Assembly: GCF_945859685.1 (NCBI RefSeq)
Contig: NC_079149.1
Coordinates: 129,172,065-129,236,064, forward strand
Reading direction: 5' to 3'
Length of the DNA stretch: 64,000 bases
Source of the DNA: Eupeodes corollae
Lineage: Eukaryota > Arthropoda > Insecta > Diptera > Syrphidae
Shown here: positions 10,181 to 21,860 of the stretch, in pieces
Position numbering within the stretch: position 1 is the first letter of the stretch
Layout of the letters: each line of letters opens with the position of its first letter
Notes under the pieces: generated by a model
Told to the model about the DNA's origin: nothing
The model's database searches: none
The model's input: only the letters and a program-made list of their open reading frames with translations
Program-made: the position numbers and the translations under genes

Positions 10181-12009
10181 CTGATTAAATATTCACTTAA
10201 TCCCTCATTTATTACAATAAAGAGTTAGGCTAACTAAAAGTAAAGTAAAAATATTCTGAACATAAGGAATAAAATAATGCCTTTAGTTTGATTTCAGAAA
10301 ATTTGTATTTCATTGTATAGTTGTCCTAAAAACGGAAGCTGGCATAACTTTTTCAAACTTATTTTATAAATAAGGCAGTTGATATTGTCAAATCAAAACT
10401 CAAGACTCTAATTTCATTTTATCTGAAAAAGTAGCAGTTTTGTAAAAAAGACATCGAACCTAATAAGTTTTATTGTAGTACTTTTGTTCATTTTTGTATG
10501 TAAAACTTATTTTGAAGTTCTGTTTATTTCGAAAGCACGTAATTGACCAGATTCACTTTTCTCGTATGGGATAGAAAAACTTTGTGTATATTTCCATGCC
10601 AATCAATTTCTCCATTCAAAACAAAAAAGTTATATCAATATCAAAAAGCATTTGTGGTCAAATATCATTTTTATCATTTTACTCAACTTATTCAACATCC
10701 TTTCTCATACAAATGTCCTTTCCATTTCCATTTCAAATTCAATTAAAGTTCTCTCTTCGTGATTTTAGATTTTTCATATTGATTGAATTTATAGAATTAT
10801 ATGTGTGATTGCATATATGAACTTTATCAGACAGACAGCATTTTCGAAAAGGATATCTTAACTTTTATTATCATACTTTTAGTATGCTGAAAATTATAAC
10901 GTTTGTCAGTGGACAGATGAAGAAGAATATGTTCACCACCCGTCATCATCATCAGTTGTTCCAGAATTTAATCAAAAATTGGTTATAAAAAGTTCCTTCA
11001 AAAAATATAAAAAAGGACATTATTGGGAAGATATCTCTATCATATCTCGCCCTACTTAAATATTCCAAACTATATTGATATTGATATGGATATGTGGTGT
11101 CGAATAGTCAATTTTATTATCCTCTTTCAAGGATATGATGCGCATCGGTTAGCAGCTAGTATATTCTATTCATATTTATGTAGATATCTACATGTTATGT
11201 ACATAATGTAAAATTTGAATAGAAAAGGGGTTTTGAAGTGTTTGTTTAATCTCTCAATTATCGGATTAGTTTAGATCGGCATAATGGAGGACAAATATTC
11301 TTGCTTTTCATATAATTTTTGTGTGTTGTTTTTACTAAAAATGTATGTATAGCACCTCTTGAATTTGATTCTACCTAACAAAAATAAGATATATAAGAAT
11401 ATAGATTGAAAATTTGTAGGTTTTCATGAAGTTTTAAAAAAAAAATTAATGCAAAAAAGCAAACAATTATTCTAAAAACGGAATTTATAGTTGAAAAAAT
11501 TGTAATGAAGGATAAAATACACAAATTAATTTGTACTCAAAGCAACTCTTGTATAATAAAGACGGTTTTAATGAGCGTGAAACGAAATCTGTTTCACTTT
11601 TTTACTTATGAATTATTTATAGCAGGGTTTTGTGTGTTTTTGTTTTGAAATTGATAACACGAGAGACATTTTCTTTTTTGTTAATTTTCTTTGAAATATA
11701 AATTGGGTTGAATTATATAAAATGGTACATAAAAAACCACAAAATTATCGTTTTAAAATATATTAACAATGGTCTCATTTTTAGAAGATGTCAAAAACTT
11801 TATCAGCGTTCAGGAAATGAATCCATTTTGAAACTTATTATACTAACATTGATCTTACCAACGGATTTGTTAATCTAAAAGTACTGCATTTTATTCCTTT
11901 TTGGAAATGGAAATAAATATTCGATTTAAAAAAAAATTAAATACAGGTCCGTACCTATTACTAAAAACTACTATAAGTCTTTTAAATATTGTGATTTATC
12001 CAGGCAATG
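10181..12009. other. AT-rich stretch, nothing recognised
   Basis: Open frames here are short and of low-complexity composition. No splice-linked coding pattern, tRNA or TIR pair was seen. Confidence 0.4.
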
Positions 12010-12039
12010 AGAGAAATGCTACCAGCTACCCCAACCTGC

Positions 12040-12880
12040 TGCTGCTCCCGCCACTACAACTACCATCATTGCTTCAAATTTTGAAGTTTTCAATGCCGAG
12101 CAAGGAAATTTCCAGCAATAGGTCGAGAGATTCGATACTTATTGCGCATTAAAGAGCATAACCGCAGCACGAGGCATATCGGAAGATGACGTTCCTCAAC
12201 TTGATTAGTCCTAACCTTCACGACAAATGCAAATGTTTAATTGATCCAAAACCATCGATGAGTCGACTTACGGCGATATTGTGACGACATTGCAAGTTCA
12301 CATTGCTCCTCCAGTAAACCATGAGGGTACAGCATTTAAATGAGAATTCCGCAGAATACAGTGCTGCTCTACAAAATCTTGTGGTTGACTGCAAACTATA
12401 TTGTTCTTGTGGTAAAACTTTAGCAAATTTGTTCTTAAGAGCTAAATTTTATTAGAGGTCTAAAAGACAATAACATTAGAGAACAAATGTTACAGGACAA
12501 TTTAGAGTTCAATGCCCTCGTTCAAAAGCCATTGCATCAGAAACCGGCAAGCTAAATGCGCATGAAGTAGCTCAATGCCTCTCCAGATCAACCAGTGCGT
12601 CGCATACGTCTATTAATAAAATTTCAAGATCCAGACATCAGGCAGATACAAAGAAGTCAGCCAGAGGTCGTTCATTTTCAAGAGGCCGAAGTGCGTCTCA
12701 CGACAGAGAGTCCAGTTACCGTGGATTTCCATCAGCGATCTGTGCATCTAGTGCGGTGAAAACAGTCATACACCCTTAGTGTGCAAAATTGCTTCACATA
12801 AACTTAAATGCTCGTCGTGTCAAAAACAAGGACATGTGTATAAAAGTTTGCATTTTGACTCTTGTAAAAAACAAGAATGC
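12040..12880 (+). pseudogene. gypsy-type gag remnant with CCHC zinc knuckles
   Basis: Gag packages element RNA into virus-like particles. Supporting residues: the FEVFNAEQGNFQQ start of a capsid-like domain, EQMLQDN...FNALVQKA with ASETGKL near 12485-12555, a basic SRSRHQAD...SARGRSFSRGRS region, and then a knuckle pattern C-x2-C-G-x3-H ... C followed by KLKCSSCQKQGHVYK-x-C. A gypsy-type gag with a double knuckle is typical. At least four frame changes and stops occur (for example in the first knuckle near 12776), so no functional protein can be made. Confidence 0.65.
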
Positions 12881-13129
12881 TTCGTCATCGTCGAGCCAGT
12901 CAATTTCCAGAAACATTTCAAATGTGACAGATTTTCAAGATTTCCAGTCAATGTTAAATTATGGTCAAAACGACCTCAACAAAGGTCGCCACAGACATGG
13001 CCACAAAGAAATACGAAATTGATATTTCAATCGCGAACAAAAATGTAAAATTTGAATCCGGATACACTTTGCTATCCAACAAAGAGTTCAAGCTCCTTAA
13101 AATTGAAAGCTAAGCCACAACATTTTTTT

Positions 13130-13355
13130 TAAATTCAGAACTTATGATTCAGGAATCGTGTCACCTTTGGGAGTCGTCAATGTACCGGTGAGATACAACA
13201 ATACAGAGTCCATTCAACAACTTTACATCGTGCCTGATGGATTTTCACCTTTGTCATCTAAATATCGGCGTTCAAGAAATCGACAAAACCAGCCGGCCTA
13301 TCACAAGCACTACTACAAATGTATTCCAGATAAAGTAAATCGACCAATTTGAGAA
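13130..13355 (+). pseudogene. aspartic protease C-terminal fragment of the gypsy-type relic
   Basis: A readable stretch LRTYDSG-like, then IVSPLGVVNVPVRYNN and LYIVPDGFSPL matches the segment after the retropepsin flap in gypsy-type Pol polyproteins (pattern PLG-x-V-x-V-x-V-x-Y ... L-x-x-P-x-G-x-x-PL). The catalytic D-S/T-G triad itself lies upstream in a degraded region and is not readable. It ends at a stop before 13352, and no reverse transcriptase follows. Confidence 0.6.
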
Positions 13356-13440
13356 ATTGCTTCCGAAAACATTCGAACAATCGGTAGGGAAAATTCCAGG
13401 CGTCAAATGCTCCTTATATCATATCTAAAAAATTTAATCT

Positions 13441-14098
13441 TATACGACTACAGCAGTAAAATACGTGCAAAAAATACCTTTAAATGATTTTAAGTTAATA
13501 AGGTTTTAAATATTTGTAACATTTTTCATACGAAATATGAATGAAAATAGCCAATACAAGTCCTTAATGTGAAAGGGTATTTTTTTAAACTCTAAGAAAA
13601 ACTTATGTTCAAATTTTTCGCCTCCTCTCAAGAATGGTATGTGTATGGAAGTTGGCTTTAGTGTTCGATTATTCATGAGAACCGAAAAGAAGACGTTATT
13701 ATTTTGAAGGTTTTTTAAGGAAGTCTAATTCAACTATTTAGTAATAAAAAGAAAGTCACGTTTGAAGAACGGTAACTTTATTTTGATTTTAAGCTTCAAT
13801 GGATTTTCTTATATTTTTGTCTCAGAATTCTTTTACTTTTTGGTAGATTTATCGGAATAAGTCTAAATTAAAATGACTGACAAAATGTAGCATTACATGG
13901 AAATTATTTAATTCGAATTTACTTTTTCTGTTGCTCCTTTTTGAAATTCATTTCAATTCAGATATTTTTTTCGTTTTGATAACTTTGTTTAAAGTAAATT
14001 TAAACATAATTAAATAAACTGTTTTTAACATTTTGGCGAAGCTTTTAACCATGAAAAATCTAAGCAAATTAAGCTTGATAGCCTAGACACACCATATT
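13441..14098. other. AT-rich stretch, nothing recognised
   Basis: No gene or repeat was recognised between the gypsy-type relic and the MITE-A copy. Confidence 0.4.
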
Positions 14099-14583
14099 GT
14101 TGTATATGGTATCTTGGATAGGTGGATTTTTAGATACCTTGTTGAACGAGTTGGTAAGCTGTATTGAGATAGCTGTTCACAAAAAGCATAGAAACATTTA
14201 AACTTCGAAGTCAAAATACTGGTAAACAAAGTATGTAAGTTAATTTTGAAGTTTAAAAAAATTACCTTCTAAAATTAGGAGGCAAATAGCTTCTTCATTG
14301 TCTATTATGTACAGAACATCCTCAAATACAACTTCAACTAAGATTTTGTATCTTTTTGTTTACCAACAAATACAAAAAGCTGAAAGCAATTTTCATGTTT
14401 CTTGAAATTTAGCCATGTGTTGAATCAGCTGTTCTATCAGATGCCTACATACCCCAGAAATGTTTATATAAGTTTGGCTTCATTTTATGACATCTCAGCT
14501 TTTATTGATCAGCTGTTATCTTACACGTAAAACATTAACAAAAACGTATCCAGATACCCTATTTGTTTGAGATTGAACGCAGC
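14099..14583. mobile_element. MITE-A copy 1
   Basis: The right terminus TTTGAGATTGAACGCAGC followed by CATTG is the same as in the copy at 48016-48423. Internal words are shared with that copy and with 51370-53152: TTGGATAG, TTTTTAGATACC, TTGAACGAGTT and GAGATAGCTGT. The left terminus has diverged, so its first base is approximate. No coding capacity. Confidence 0.7.
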
Positions 14584-14588
14584 CATTG

Positions 14589-17454
14589 GCATCACTTAAA
14601 ATGTCAATTGTTCATACTATGTGCAAAGTTCGATAGACTAATGCGCAAATATAAACAAAAAAGCATCAAGAATTTTCTTGATAAGTTGTTAATGCCGACG
14701 CGATTTCGATCAAAAATGGTGAAAAAGACAATGAAAAATAATAAATCAAATTCTAAATGGTTTTTAAATTAATAAATTTGATAAATATCAGGAAATGTTT
14801 TTTAAACGTAAAACTTTTTGTCAATCAACATCGCATCTTAATCAGCTGAGCAACGATCAGCATCGCAAAAAAGCAGTGATTTATAATCACTACCAATAAA
14901 TTTGACGTTTGTGAATTTACCCCATTTCACGTTTGAATGATTGGCAGCAATCAAATATGTCGGAAGGAATTGTCATTCTTTAATGTTTCAATTGTTTTAT
15001 TGAGGTGAACCGAATAAACACCGAATTACAATGAAAGTTTTTAATTTTGATTAGGGTTTCAAAACTAATATAATATCATCAATTTATTAGATGAAAGATC
15101 CTAGGTGAGGAAATTTATTTTGAGCGCATCTTTCTAAACATTCCAATTTTTCGAATTGTCAGTCGTGATACGAAATGGAATTTTATTCCGTCAAAACTCA
15201 AAACAACATCTAAAAATTCAGGCAAACACTAATATTTCGGGCAAAAGATTTTCCGGTCAAAATATTGTTTGTTAGTTTTGTTTGATCTCGTGAAATTGAT
15301 TCTAAAATCTATTATATGTACCGTGCCGCCCAAAAATTGCACATCTACTCAAAGGCTCTAGTCTCCAATACGTTTTCAAATTTTATATTCACTAGAATTT
15401 GAATTAATAGAATTGACCATATCATCGATATATCAAATATATGCACCATACGTATAAAAGGTATGCACAAATTTACACCAGAAGTTTTGAATATTCATGA
15501 GCTGAGCTGAGCAGGTTTTACTAGCTTTTGATGTGTTTCTTCATTAGGTAATTAATCTGTTTTTGTTCTACTTTACCTGACTGAACTTTTTTAATAATAA
15601 CATTTAAGCCCTTTAGATATTCAAATAATGTATGTTAGGTTAACAACTTATGTTCTTATTTAAAAGTAACTCCACCCTCTTTTTCTTCAATTACATCCCC
15701 TGAAATTCACAAAAAGCTCACATAAGCAAAGTCCAGAGATCACAAACTCTGGAAAACTTGAAGTTTTTGGGGGTTAGGTTTTGATGCCTTGAAACATGAT
15801 ATGAGTTAGGGTGAGTTGAGTATATTGATAGTTTGAAAAGGAGAAATTATATCTACAAAAAGAAAGAAAGACATGAGTGCATCCACATCATCCAAAAGAG
15901 AGATAATATCTATATTCACATTTCATCTCATTGATGCAAGAATCAAATCGAATCCATATGCAGGTTTAGTTTCAAAATAGAAGTATCTACCAACACCAGA
16001 ACTATCTATTCGTATCTATACTTGAGAAGAATAGAATAGAGAAAAGTTTCCATTGTTAATTTGCTTTTCAAAAACTGTTTGTTGGGCACTTAACTTTTAT
16101 GTTTGCTATTAATGTTGGAAATAAGTGGGATATGTTCATAATATAAAACGAAGAATTTTGAATGAGAAAAATAAAAAATACGTTCCTTGCTAAAAGTTTT
16201 GTTACACTCGGATATAGTAGTAGTTCTCTTCAAACAACCACGTCACAATAGTATTTGGATTTGTATATTTGAAAAAGGCAATCGGAAAATCAATTGAAGT
16301 TTTTGAACTAACAGTGTTATAAATTGAATTGTGTTAAGAATGACGTGTAACTTTTTAAAATAAACTTCAACTTTTACTCATTGTTACCCTAGAAAGATCT
16401 TTCGGCATTTTTAGTTTCTGCTTTCTCATTAAGTGATTTTATTGTTTCTCATACATATGTATAATAGAATTGCTATATCCTGAACTTATCTAATAGCCCG
16501 ATATAAAAATATTTATAGCCCGAAATTGAAGCCGAAAAAATAGCTCTATTTAACACAAATTTTGGTAGCTATTTATTATTTAATAAAAACGGAAAATAAA
16601 ATACACATTTTGGGAAAGAGACATGTAGCCGAGTATTTCAAGCTGACACAAACTTGTATTAAAAAAGATCTTTTAAGAGATTCTTCCACTGGAAGTTAAT
16701 TTTTGCTCGATAATATTGGGCATGGTTCAAACAACACAAGGGACTTCATTTTCAGTCAACTGCATTTTTTGAACGTACATTTTTTATCAAAGAAAACAAT
16801 TTTTTCTTCAAAGGTCATAAACTTCAAACTCATAACTTTACTTCATTAAACTCTACTCAACTCTCTCAGTTAACGTGCAAAAACTTCCAAAAACCTAATT
16901 ATATTAAAAACACACCTAAATCAAGTTATAAGTCCATTTCGACTTGTATTTTGTACTTTAAAGAAATATTACTTATTGCTTTTCCAATTTGAAAAGGAAC
17001 CCTTTTACATGAAACATCAAATGGAATTGTGCTGAAAATAAATACATCACAGAGTAATAAAGTTTAGCTTTCAGTTGAATGATCAATGAATGATTAGCCG
17101 TCATTTTGACAGAAGTGGAATTGAATTGATAGTTAGGGTGGTTTTTCTTAATAAACTGTCCAGTCAACTTTCCAGTAAAGTTGCCTTATTGGAAAAACAT
17201 TTTTTGGCAGCTGGCCAATCTGATACAAGAAATTTGCTTACTTTCATTTTTTCCATTTTAAATCTCAGAGGGAACTGAGCTGTCAAAATAGAGCGCTAAG
17301 GTTCTGTTTCTTTTTTTTAACCAAGACGATCCTTGAACTCTAAATGAACTGACCAAAAACTAATTGAGTGAAGTTAGCTGTGATTGGATTTAATCTCAGC
17401 ACAGTTAACTTCACGTGTGTTTCATGAGGTATAACAAAGACAGATGACACATTC
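14589..17454. other. AT-rich stretch with one strong hairpin
   Basis: No protein-like frame was recognised. Around 16490-16600 words such as TAGCCCGA recur, loosely like TAGCCCA words at 41540-41790; the relation is unproven. The hairpin at 17368-17414 is listed separately. Confidence 0.35.
17368..17414. repeat. inverted repeat with 15-bp arms
   Basis: Arms GTGAAGTTAGCTGTG (17368-17382) and CACAGTTAACTTCAC (17400-17414) pair at 14 of 15 positions (the exception is a G-T wobble as RNA), with a 17-base loop. It lies just upstream of lineage A copy 2 and may be part of an unrecognised short element. Confidence 0.6.
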
Positions 17455-18729
17455 TGAAAACTTTGATTATATTAAAAGTTTTGATGTATTTCTACTTTAT
17501 GAAACTCATGTATTAGAAGATAAAAAAACAGAAATTTGAAGGTGTATTTAATAATTATGAATTTAAATGGATTCCAGCAATGAAAGTAAATACTTTTGGT
17601 AGTGGTAGTGGTGGTGAACTGTACGGGTATCGCAAATGTATCGAAGGAGTGTCAATACACTTCAAACAGGTGGAAGAAATTGATGTCTTGGAGTTAAATA
17701 TCAACTGAAGCACACATCACATTATACCAATTTATTTAAACTGCAACCACTGGATGAGTGATTACGATAATCTTTGCGATTCACTTCATTATTTAGGATC
17801 AATGAATTTGTTACTTGTTGGTGATTTCAACGCGAGGATTAATTTGTCAAAAATAATTTTTTTGAGTAGAACTGCATCAGAGATCCTCAATCCAACTCGG
17901 AAATCAAAGGATGAAATTTGTGATGGAAAGGGCGAGTTTTGAATGGGAAGTGTGGAAGTGATTCGTACTGTGAATACACTTTTATTCGAGGAACGGCATC
18001 AGTCATTAACTACTGTTTTATGTCTGGGACCTGAAATTCAATTTTGAGGAACTTCAAGGTGGCTGAGCAGACTTTTTTAGACCACATGTCACTAGAGATT
18101 TTTTGTACAGTAGCAACGTCTGAAGAAACTTCGAATTCAAAATGTCTAGCTCTCTTACCAAAGTTGTTCTGGAAAAAAAAGTTTTCAGCACATGTACTCG
18201 TATCAAAAGAATTTTTATGAGGAACTGGGTAAGCGAATGGAAGAAAAAAACCCCACATGGAAAAACTTACCGAAATTATTAGGGATTCAGTACCAGCTAT
18301 AGCATTACATCAAGTCGTAAAATTAAATTTAAAGAAAAATGGTTTAATGCAGAGTGCCTTAAAGCAAGGAAAAAGTAATTTGCGTTATTACAAAACCTAA
18401 GAAAATTCAACTCTTCTGTTTTCAAGAAAATGTATGCACAGCAAACAAGGATTACAAGCAACTCTGTTTTTTGAAGAAGAGGCAATATGAACAACAAAAT
18501 TTAGATACCCTAAACAGTGCAAGGTCTTCCGAAGAATTTTGGAAAGCTGTAAAAACCATAAATGGTAGAACCAATAGGATCAGTTCCTCATAAAAGCAGT
18601 AGAGCTACGAAACTATTTTGAAAAGCTTCTCAACACCCCATGGTATGCAGCCCCTTTTTTCATGAACGAGCTTCTTGATGCACCGTTTTCAGCTTTGGAA
18701 GTGGCTAAAGCAGGAAAAAGCTCGAGGAG

Positions 18730-19605
18730 ATGACCGAATACCAATGGAATTCTACAAGAACTGTACGATCGAATGTCTGCCTATTAACCGAGGAATTAAG
18801 CAGGATATTTGAAACAGCAAACGTTCCGCATGAGTTCAAAAAAGCAATAGTATATCCACTGCATAGAAAGGGAGCTTCTAATAATTCAGAAAACTACCAG
18901 GGTATTTCATTTTTGAACACCTCGGTAAAGTTATTCCGTACCCTGATATTCAAAAGGTTGATGCGATGGGTGAATAATAAGGGAATACTTAATGAGTTTC
19001 AAGCGGGCTTTAGGAGAAACCGGTCAACTTCAGATCAACTATTTTCATTGATTAATATTGCGGAAAGTTACAAAAGAAGGAGCAAGAAGCTATATGCCTT
19101 TTTCGTAGATTTTCGCGCTGCTTTTGATTCCATTGCACGTGAGGCACTTTTTTATAAGTTGTACAAGATGGGAATTTGAAGTAAAATTATTAATTTATTG
19201 AAAGCTATGTATAAAAGCAACGCCTCGTATGTTTGGGATGGTGAATTCATTTGAGAAGATTTCGGAACGGAAATGGGTGTTAAACAAGGCTGTGTTTTGA
19301 GCACCTTGCTCTTTATATTATTTATAAATGATATCGTTGAAGCTATTGGAGGAGAAATTGAGCTTAGTCAAATGTGGGTGCCATGTCTGTTATTTGCCGA
19401 CGACATAGCCTTCCTGACGGAGTCTGTTGATGGAATGCAGAGAATGATTAACCTTCTCGAAAGCTATTGCGGTCTTTGGAATCTTTCAGTTAATTTGGAA
19501 AAATCGAAAATGATGATCTTCAGAAATGGTGGCGGCAGATATTCTCCGAATGAAAAGTGGAAATACCAATATCAAGGTATGTTGATAACCCCAAACCTTA
19601 GATAG
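18730..19605 (+). pseudogene. reverse transcriptase domain of lineage A copy 2
   Basis: Two frames separated by one stop at 19177-19179 hold the RT core. The first has KAIVYPLHRKG, then an NYQGISFLNTS motif, EFQAGFRRNRST and FVDFRAAFDS (motif A, with its catalytic Asp). The second, from 19273, has GVKQGCVLS (motif B) and LLFADDIAFL (motif C, FADD at 19393-19404), then LSVNLEKSKMM. All three catalytic aspartates of the palm are present. The enzyme would copy element RNA at a nicked chromosomal target. The internal stop and further downstream frameshifts make it a pseudogene. The NYxGISxLN form differs from the PISLL form of the Jockey-like copies at 36240 and 60001. Confidence 0.85.
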
Positions 19606-20009
19606 TATGAAAAAACGCTTTCAGTTTAAGTTATCGGAGGCGATCTCAGCAGATTTTGGTTGTTGCATCGATAGTAAAAACATCCACCATAGCGCGAAGA
19701 TCAAACTGTTCCGAGCCGAGAAAATGTACTCTTTATTTTGCCGTATGGTGCGCAAGTATTGGACACGTTGGCATATTCCATATTCGATGATGTAGAAAGG
19801 TTTCTGAGATTCTTTTTAAACGGATTTTTCGATTACCATCGAATACACCTAATTACATGTTGCATCTAGAGACATCGGTTTCACTATTATTTTTTAACGT
19901 TCTTAAATTACATTTTGATTATGTAATGCAAATCTTGGAGATGGAATAGGGAAGACTACCTAAGCTGATCCTGAAAAACATCATTTTATCAAAAGGGAAT
20001 CTTGTCAGA

Positions 20010-20420
20010 ATGTGGGAGGAACTAGGAGCTGGATTTGGGGAAAATGTGCGCATTCACTCTGATATTAGCCCGGGTGACTTGAGCAGCTGTTTTCAGAGTT
20101 TATTGGAAGGAGCAAGTCGCTCTATGTATAATAGTTGTTTATTGGAATCGCAATCTTCGCAACACAGGATGATTTATAGCCAATTAAACTTAAATCTTTA
20201 TGAAAACACATGCTTTCTAAACCGATTTCCACAAAGCATGACAACTTTAATATTAAAACTAAGAGGAGAAATAATTAAGCTCAATTACATTCCACATCGG
20301 CCTGAATTGACAATTTTGTGCGACCTCTGAAATCTTAAGGAGAGAGAAGGTGTATACCATCTTATTGGAAAATGTCCCATTCTAAGAGAATTTCGAGTAA
20401 GAAACTTTGGAAAAACTTCA
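20010..20420 (+). pseudogene. C-terminal domain of lineage A copy 2
   Basis: The frame reads a segment parallel to 3789-4286: RMIYSQLNLNLYENT, then IPHRPELTILCDL, one stop at 20328-20330, and EREGVYHLIGKCPILREF. The Cys and His positions of the knuckle-like motif are partly kept (Cys before DL, His-x4-Cys later); the second Cys is lost here as in copy 1. It confirms that the copies at 2.5 kb and 17.5 kb are paralogous insertions of one family. Confidence 0.78.
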
Positions 20421-20669
20421 ATGGATATAAACGAGCATTTTTAGATTGAACAAGTTGGATAGTCAAATTGAGACAACTGTCAAAAAGGAAATTTAACTAT
20501 TTGCTGTTCACAAAAAATAGACAATAGAGATTGTTAAATAAAATGTTTAATGGAAAAATTTAAAGCTTTACCAGATTTTTACCAACAATATACAACTTTG
20601 AAATACATTTTTAGTTTCTTTCAAATTCAACCATATGTATGTTGGATTAGCTAATAGCTATTCCAAATA

Positions 20670-21810
20670 CAGGGTGGGGCGTGGTTACTTCCTTATCTGA
20701 AGCTCTTCCAACTGAGCGGCTATTAATAGTAGAGCGTTAGTTTATGGTGTGTTTGAAAGCAAGTTATCTAAGGTTTTTGGTATGACCAGTTCAGTGTCAA
20801 CAACTCAGTGGACAAAGCAAGAGCGCGCGTTCGCCGTGGAGGCCTACTTTTCTTTCAGCTGTTTGATTATCGGAATTCAGCGTGCTTTCAGAAACAATTT
20901 AAATATCGCATCTCGTGTGCCTGATCGCAAATCGATTTGTTTGTAAGTGGACACGTTCAGGGATACCGGTGGAATACAGAAGAAATATAATGGACCTTCC
21001 AAAACCGAGAGGGTAAGGGCGCAGATTCTGAAATCCCCTAGGCGATTTGCACACAAACATTCGGCTGCCTTAAGGATTTCCAGTCACACCACTGTGTCGA
21101 ATTCTTCGTGAGGGACTTAATTTTCAACCATACAAATTGGCAGTGGTTGCGCGAAAAAATACATGTAAGGCCTTCCTCGAAAACCTGCCTCAGGACGCAG
21201 GATGTGTGGACAAACAAAACATGCGATATTGCGGAGCCCCACTAAACCAAGAGAACTTCATTGAGACGCTTCTGCATACAGAACGTGTGATTGTTTGGTG
21301 TGCAATATTCAGAATCGGAATCGAACGAAAGAGCAGTACTGTCAATTCTGAACGTTATGCAGCATGATTGTGGATTTTTTTCTGCCCAAACTTGAAGAAT
21401 TTAGGGGAAGTGTGGTTTCAAAAGCACACACGGCACGAATTTCAATGAATATTTTGCGTGCCCTGCACGGTTGCCAGGTTTAGCCCCATGTGATTTTTTC
21501 CTGCGGGGCTACCTTAAATCGTTGGTATACACTGATCGTCTAAAGACCCTTCGTCCTCTTAAAAATAATATTCGTGCTATCGCCGACAGAAGCAGTAAGC
21601 ACCGATATGCTGGAAAAAGTGGAAAACAATTTCAAATTCCGACTATCTCAGTGTATTGAAGAGAACGGTGGCCACCTTCGAGATGTCGTTTTTAAAACCA
21701 AATAAACTTTAAATGTACTTCTGTACACAGAAAAAATAATTAAATCAATATTGCCAATACTTTTTGTATTATGATTTTTTAAAATAAGGAAGTAACCACG
21801 CCCCATCCTG
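20670..21810 (+). mobile_element. Tc1/mariner-superfamily element with 27-bp TIRs and TA duplication
   Basis: The left end CAGGGTGGGGCGTGGTTACT... and the complement of the right end match at 26 of 27 positions. A TA dinucleotide flanks each side (20668-20669 and 21811-21812), the standard Tc1/mariner target duplication. The 1141-bp element encloses a decayed transposase. The near-perfect TIRs beside a heavily mutated gene suggest a non-autonomous copy mobilised in trans or TIRs under constraint. It lies inside MITE-A copy 2. Confidence 0.9.
20782..21705 (+). pseudogene. decayed Tc1/mariner-type transposase (DUF4817-like N-terminus)
   Basis: From ATG 20782 the frame gives WTKQERAFAVEAYFSF, an IQRAFRNNLNI helix-turn-helix and PDRKSI, typical of insect mariner-like transposases whose N-terminus is annotated as DUF4817. 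In shifted frames follow SPRRFAHKHSAAL, NSERY, FFLPKLEEF, AHTARISMNILR and LAPCDFF, then LSQCIEENGGHLRDVVFKTK ending at TAA 21703-21705. In the usual SPDLAPCDFF signature the SPD is replaced (LPG), although the later Asp is present. Several stops and frameshifts, and a deletion around the first catalytic Asp region, make it inactive. In a working copy the DDE/D enzyme excises and inserts the element at TA. Confidence 0.85.
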
Positions 21811-21860
21811 TACCATCAATTCTTGAATTACTTCGGATCCTTATTTTATATATTTATATG

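Larger units (their letters stand above)
12010..13440 (+). mobile_element. gypsy-type LTR retrotransposon relic (gag and protease regions)
   Basis: The order gag core, zinc knuckles, protease is preserved in shifting frames. Gag-like residues (FEVFNAEQGNFQQ) start near 12078, an Arg/Ser-rich stretch lies near 12640-12710, two CCHC-type knuckles near 12745-12860, and protease C-terminal residues near 13140-13260. RT, RNase H and integrase are missing on the right and no LTR pair was recognised. Numerous stops and frameshifts show an old insertion. Confidence 0.72.
17455..20425 (+). mobile_element. non-LTR retrotransposon, lineage A copy 2, nearly full-length ORF2 relic
   Basis: This is the most complete lineage A copy. 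The endonuclease begins with SFDVFLLYETHVLEDK (about 17470), has LLVGDFNARI near 17810, and is followed by a linker (SARSSEEFWKAVKTINGR near 18520), an RT domain (18730-19605, FADD at 19393-19404), the lineage signature RLPSNTPNY near 19830, and the C-terminal domain (20010-20420). More than ten stops or frameshifts separate these blocks. MITE-A copy 2 begins immediately after the C-terminal domain, so the original 3' end is hidden. No 5' UTR or target duplication was identified. Confidence 0.88.
20426..21860. mobile_element. MITE-A copy 2, interrupted by a Tc1/mariner-type element
   Basis: The left part shares TTTTTAGATTGAACAAG, TTGGATAG, ATTGAGACAACTGTCA and GATTTTTACCAACAA with the 51370 copy. 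The right part, after the inserted element, continues CCATCAATTCTTG, parallel to CCAGAAATTCTTGG in that copy. Both outer termini are degraded, so the limits are approximate. It sits at the 3' edge of lineage A copy 2. Confidence 0.6.

Noticed and set aside
12010..13440. LTRs of the gypsy-type relic
   Set aside because: No pair of direct repeats with TG...CA ends could be found on either side.
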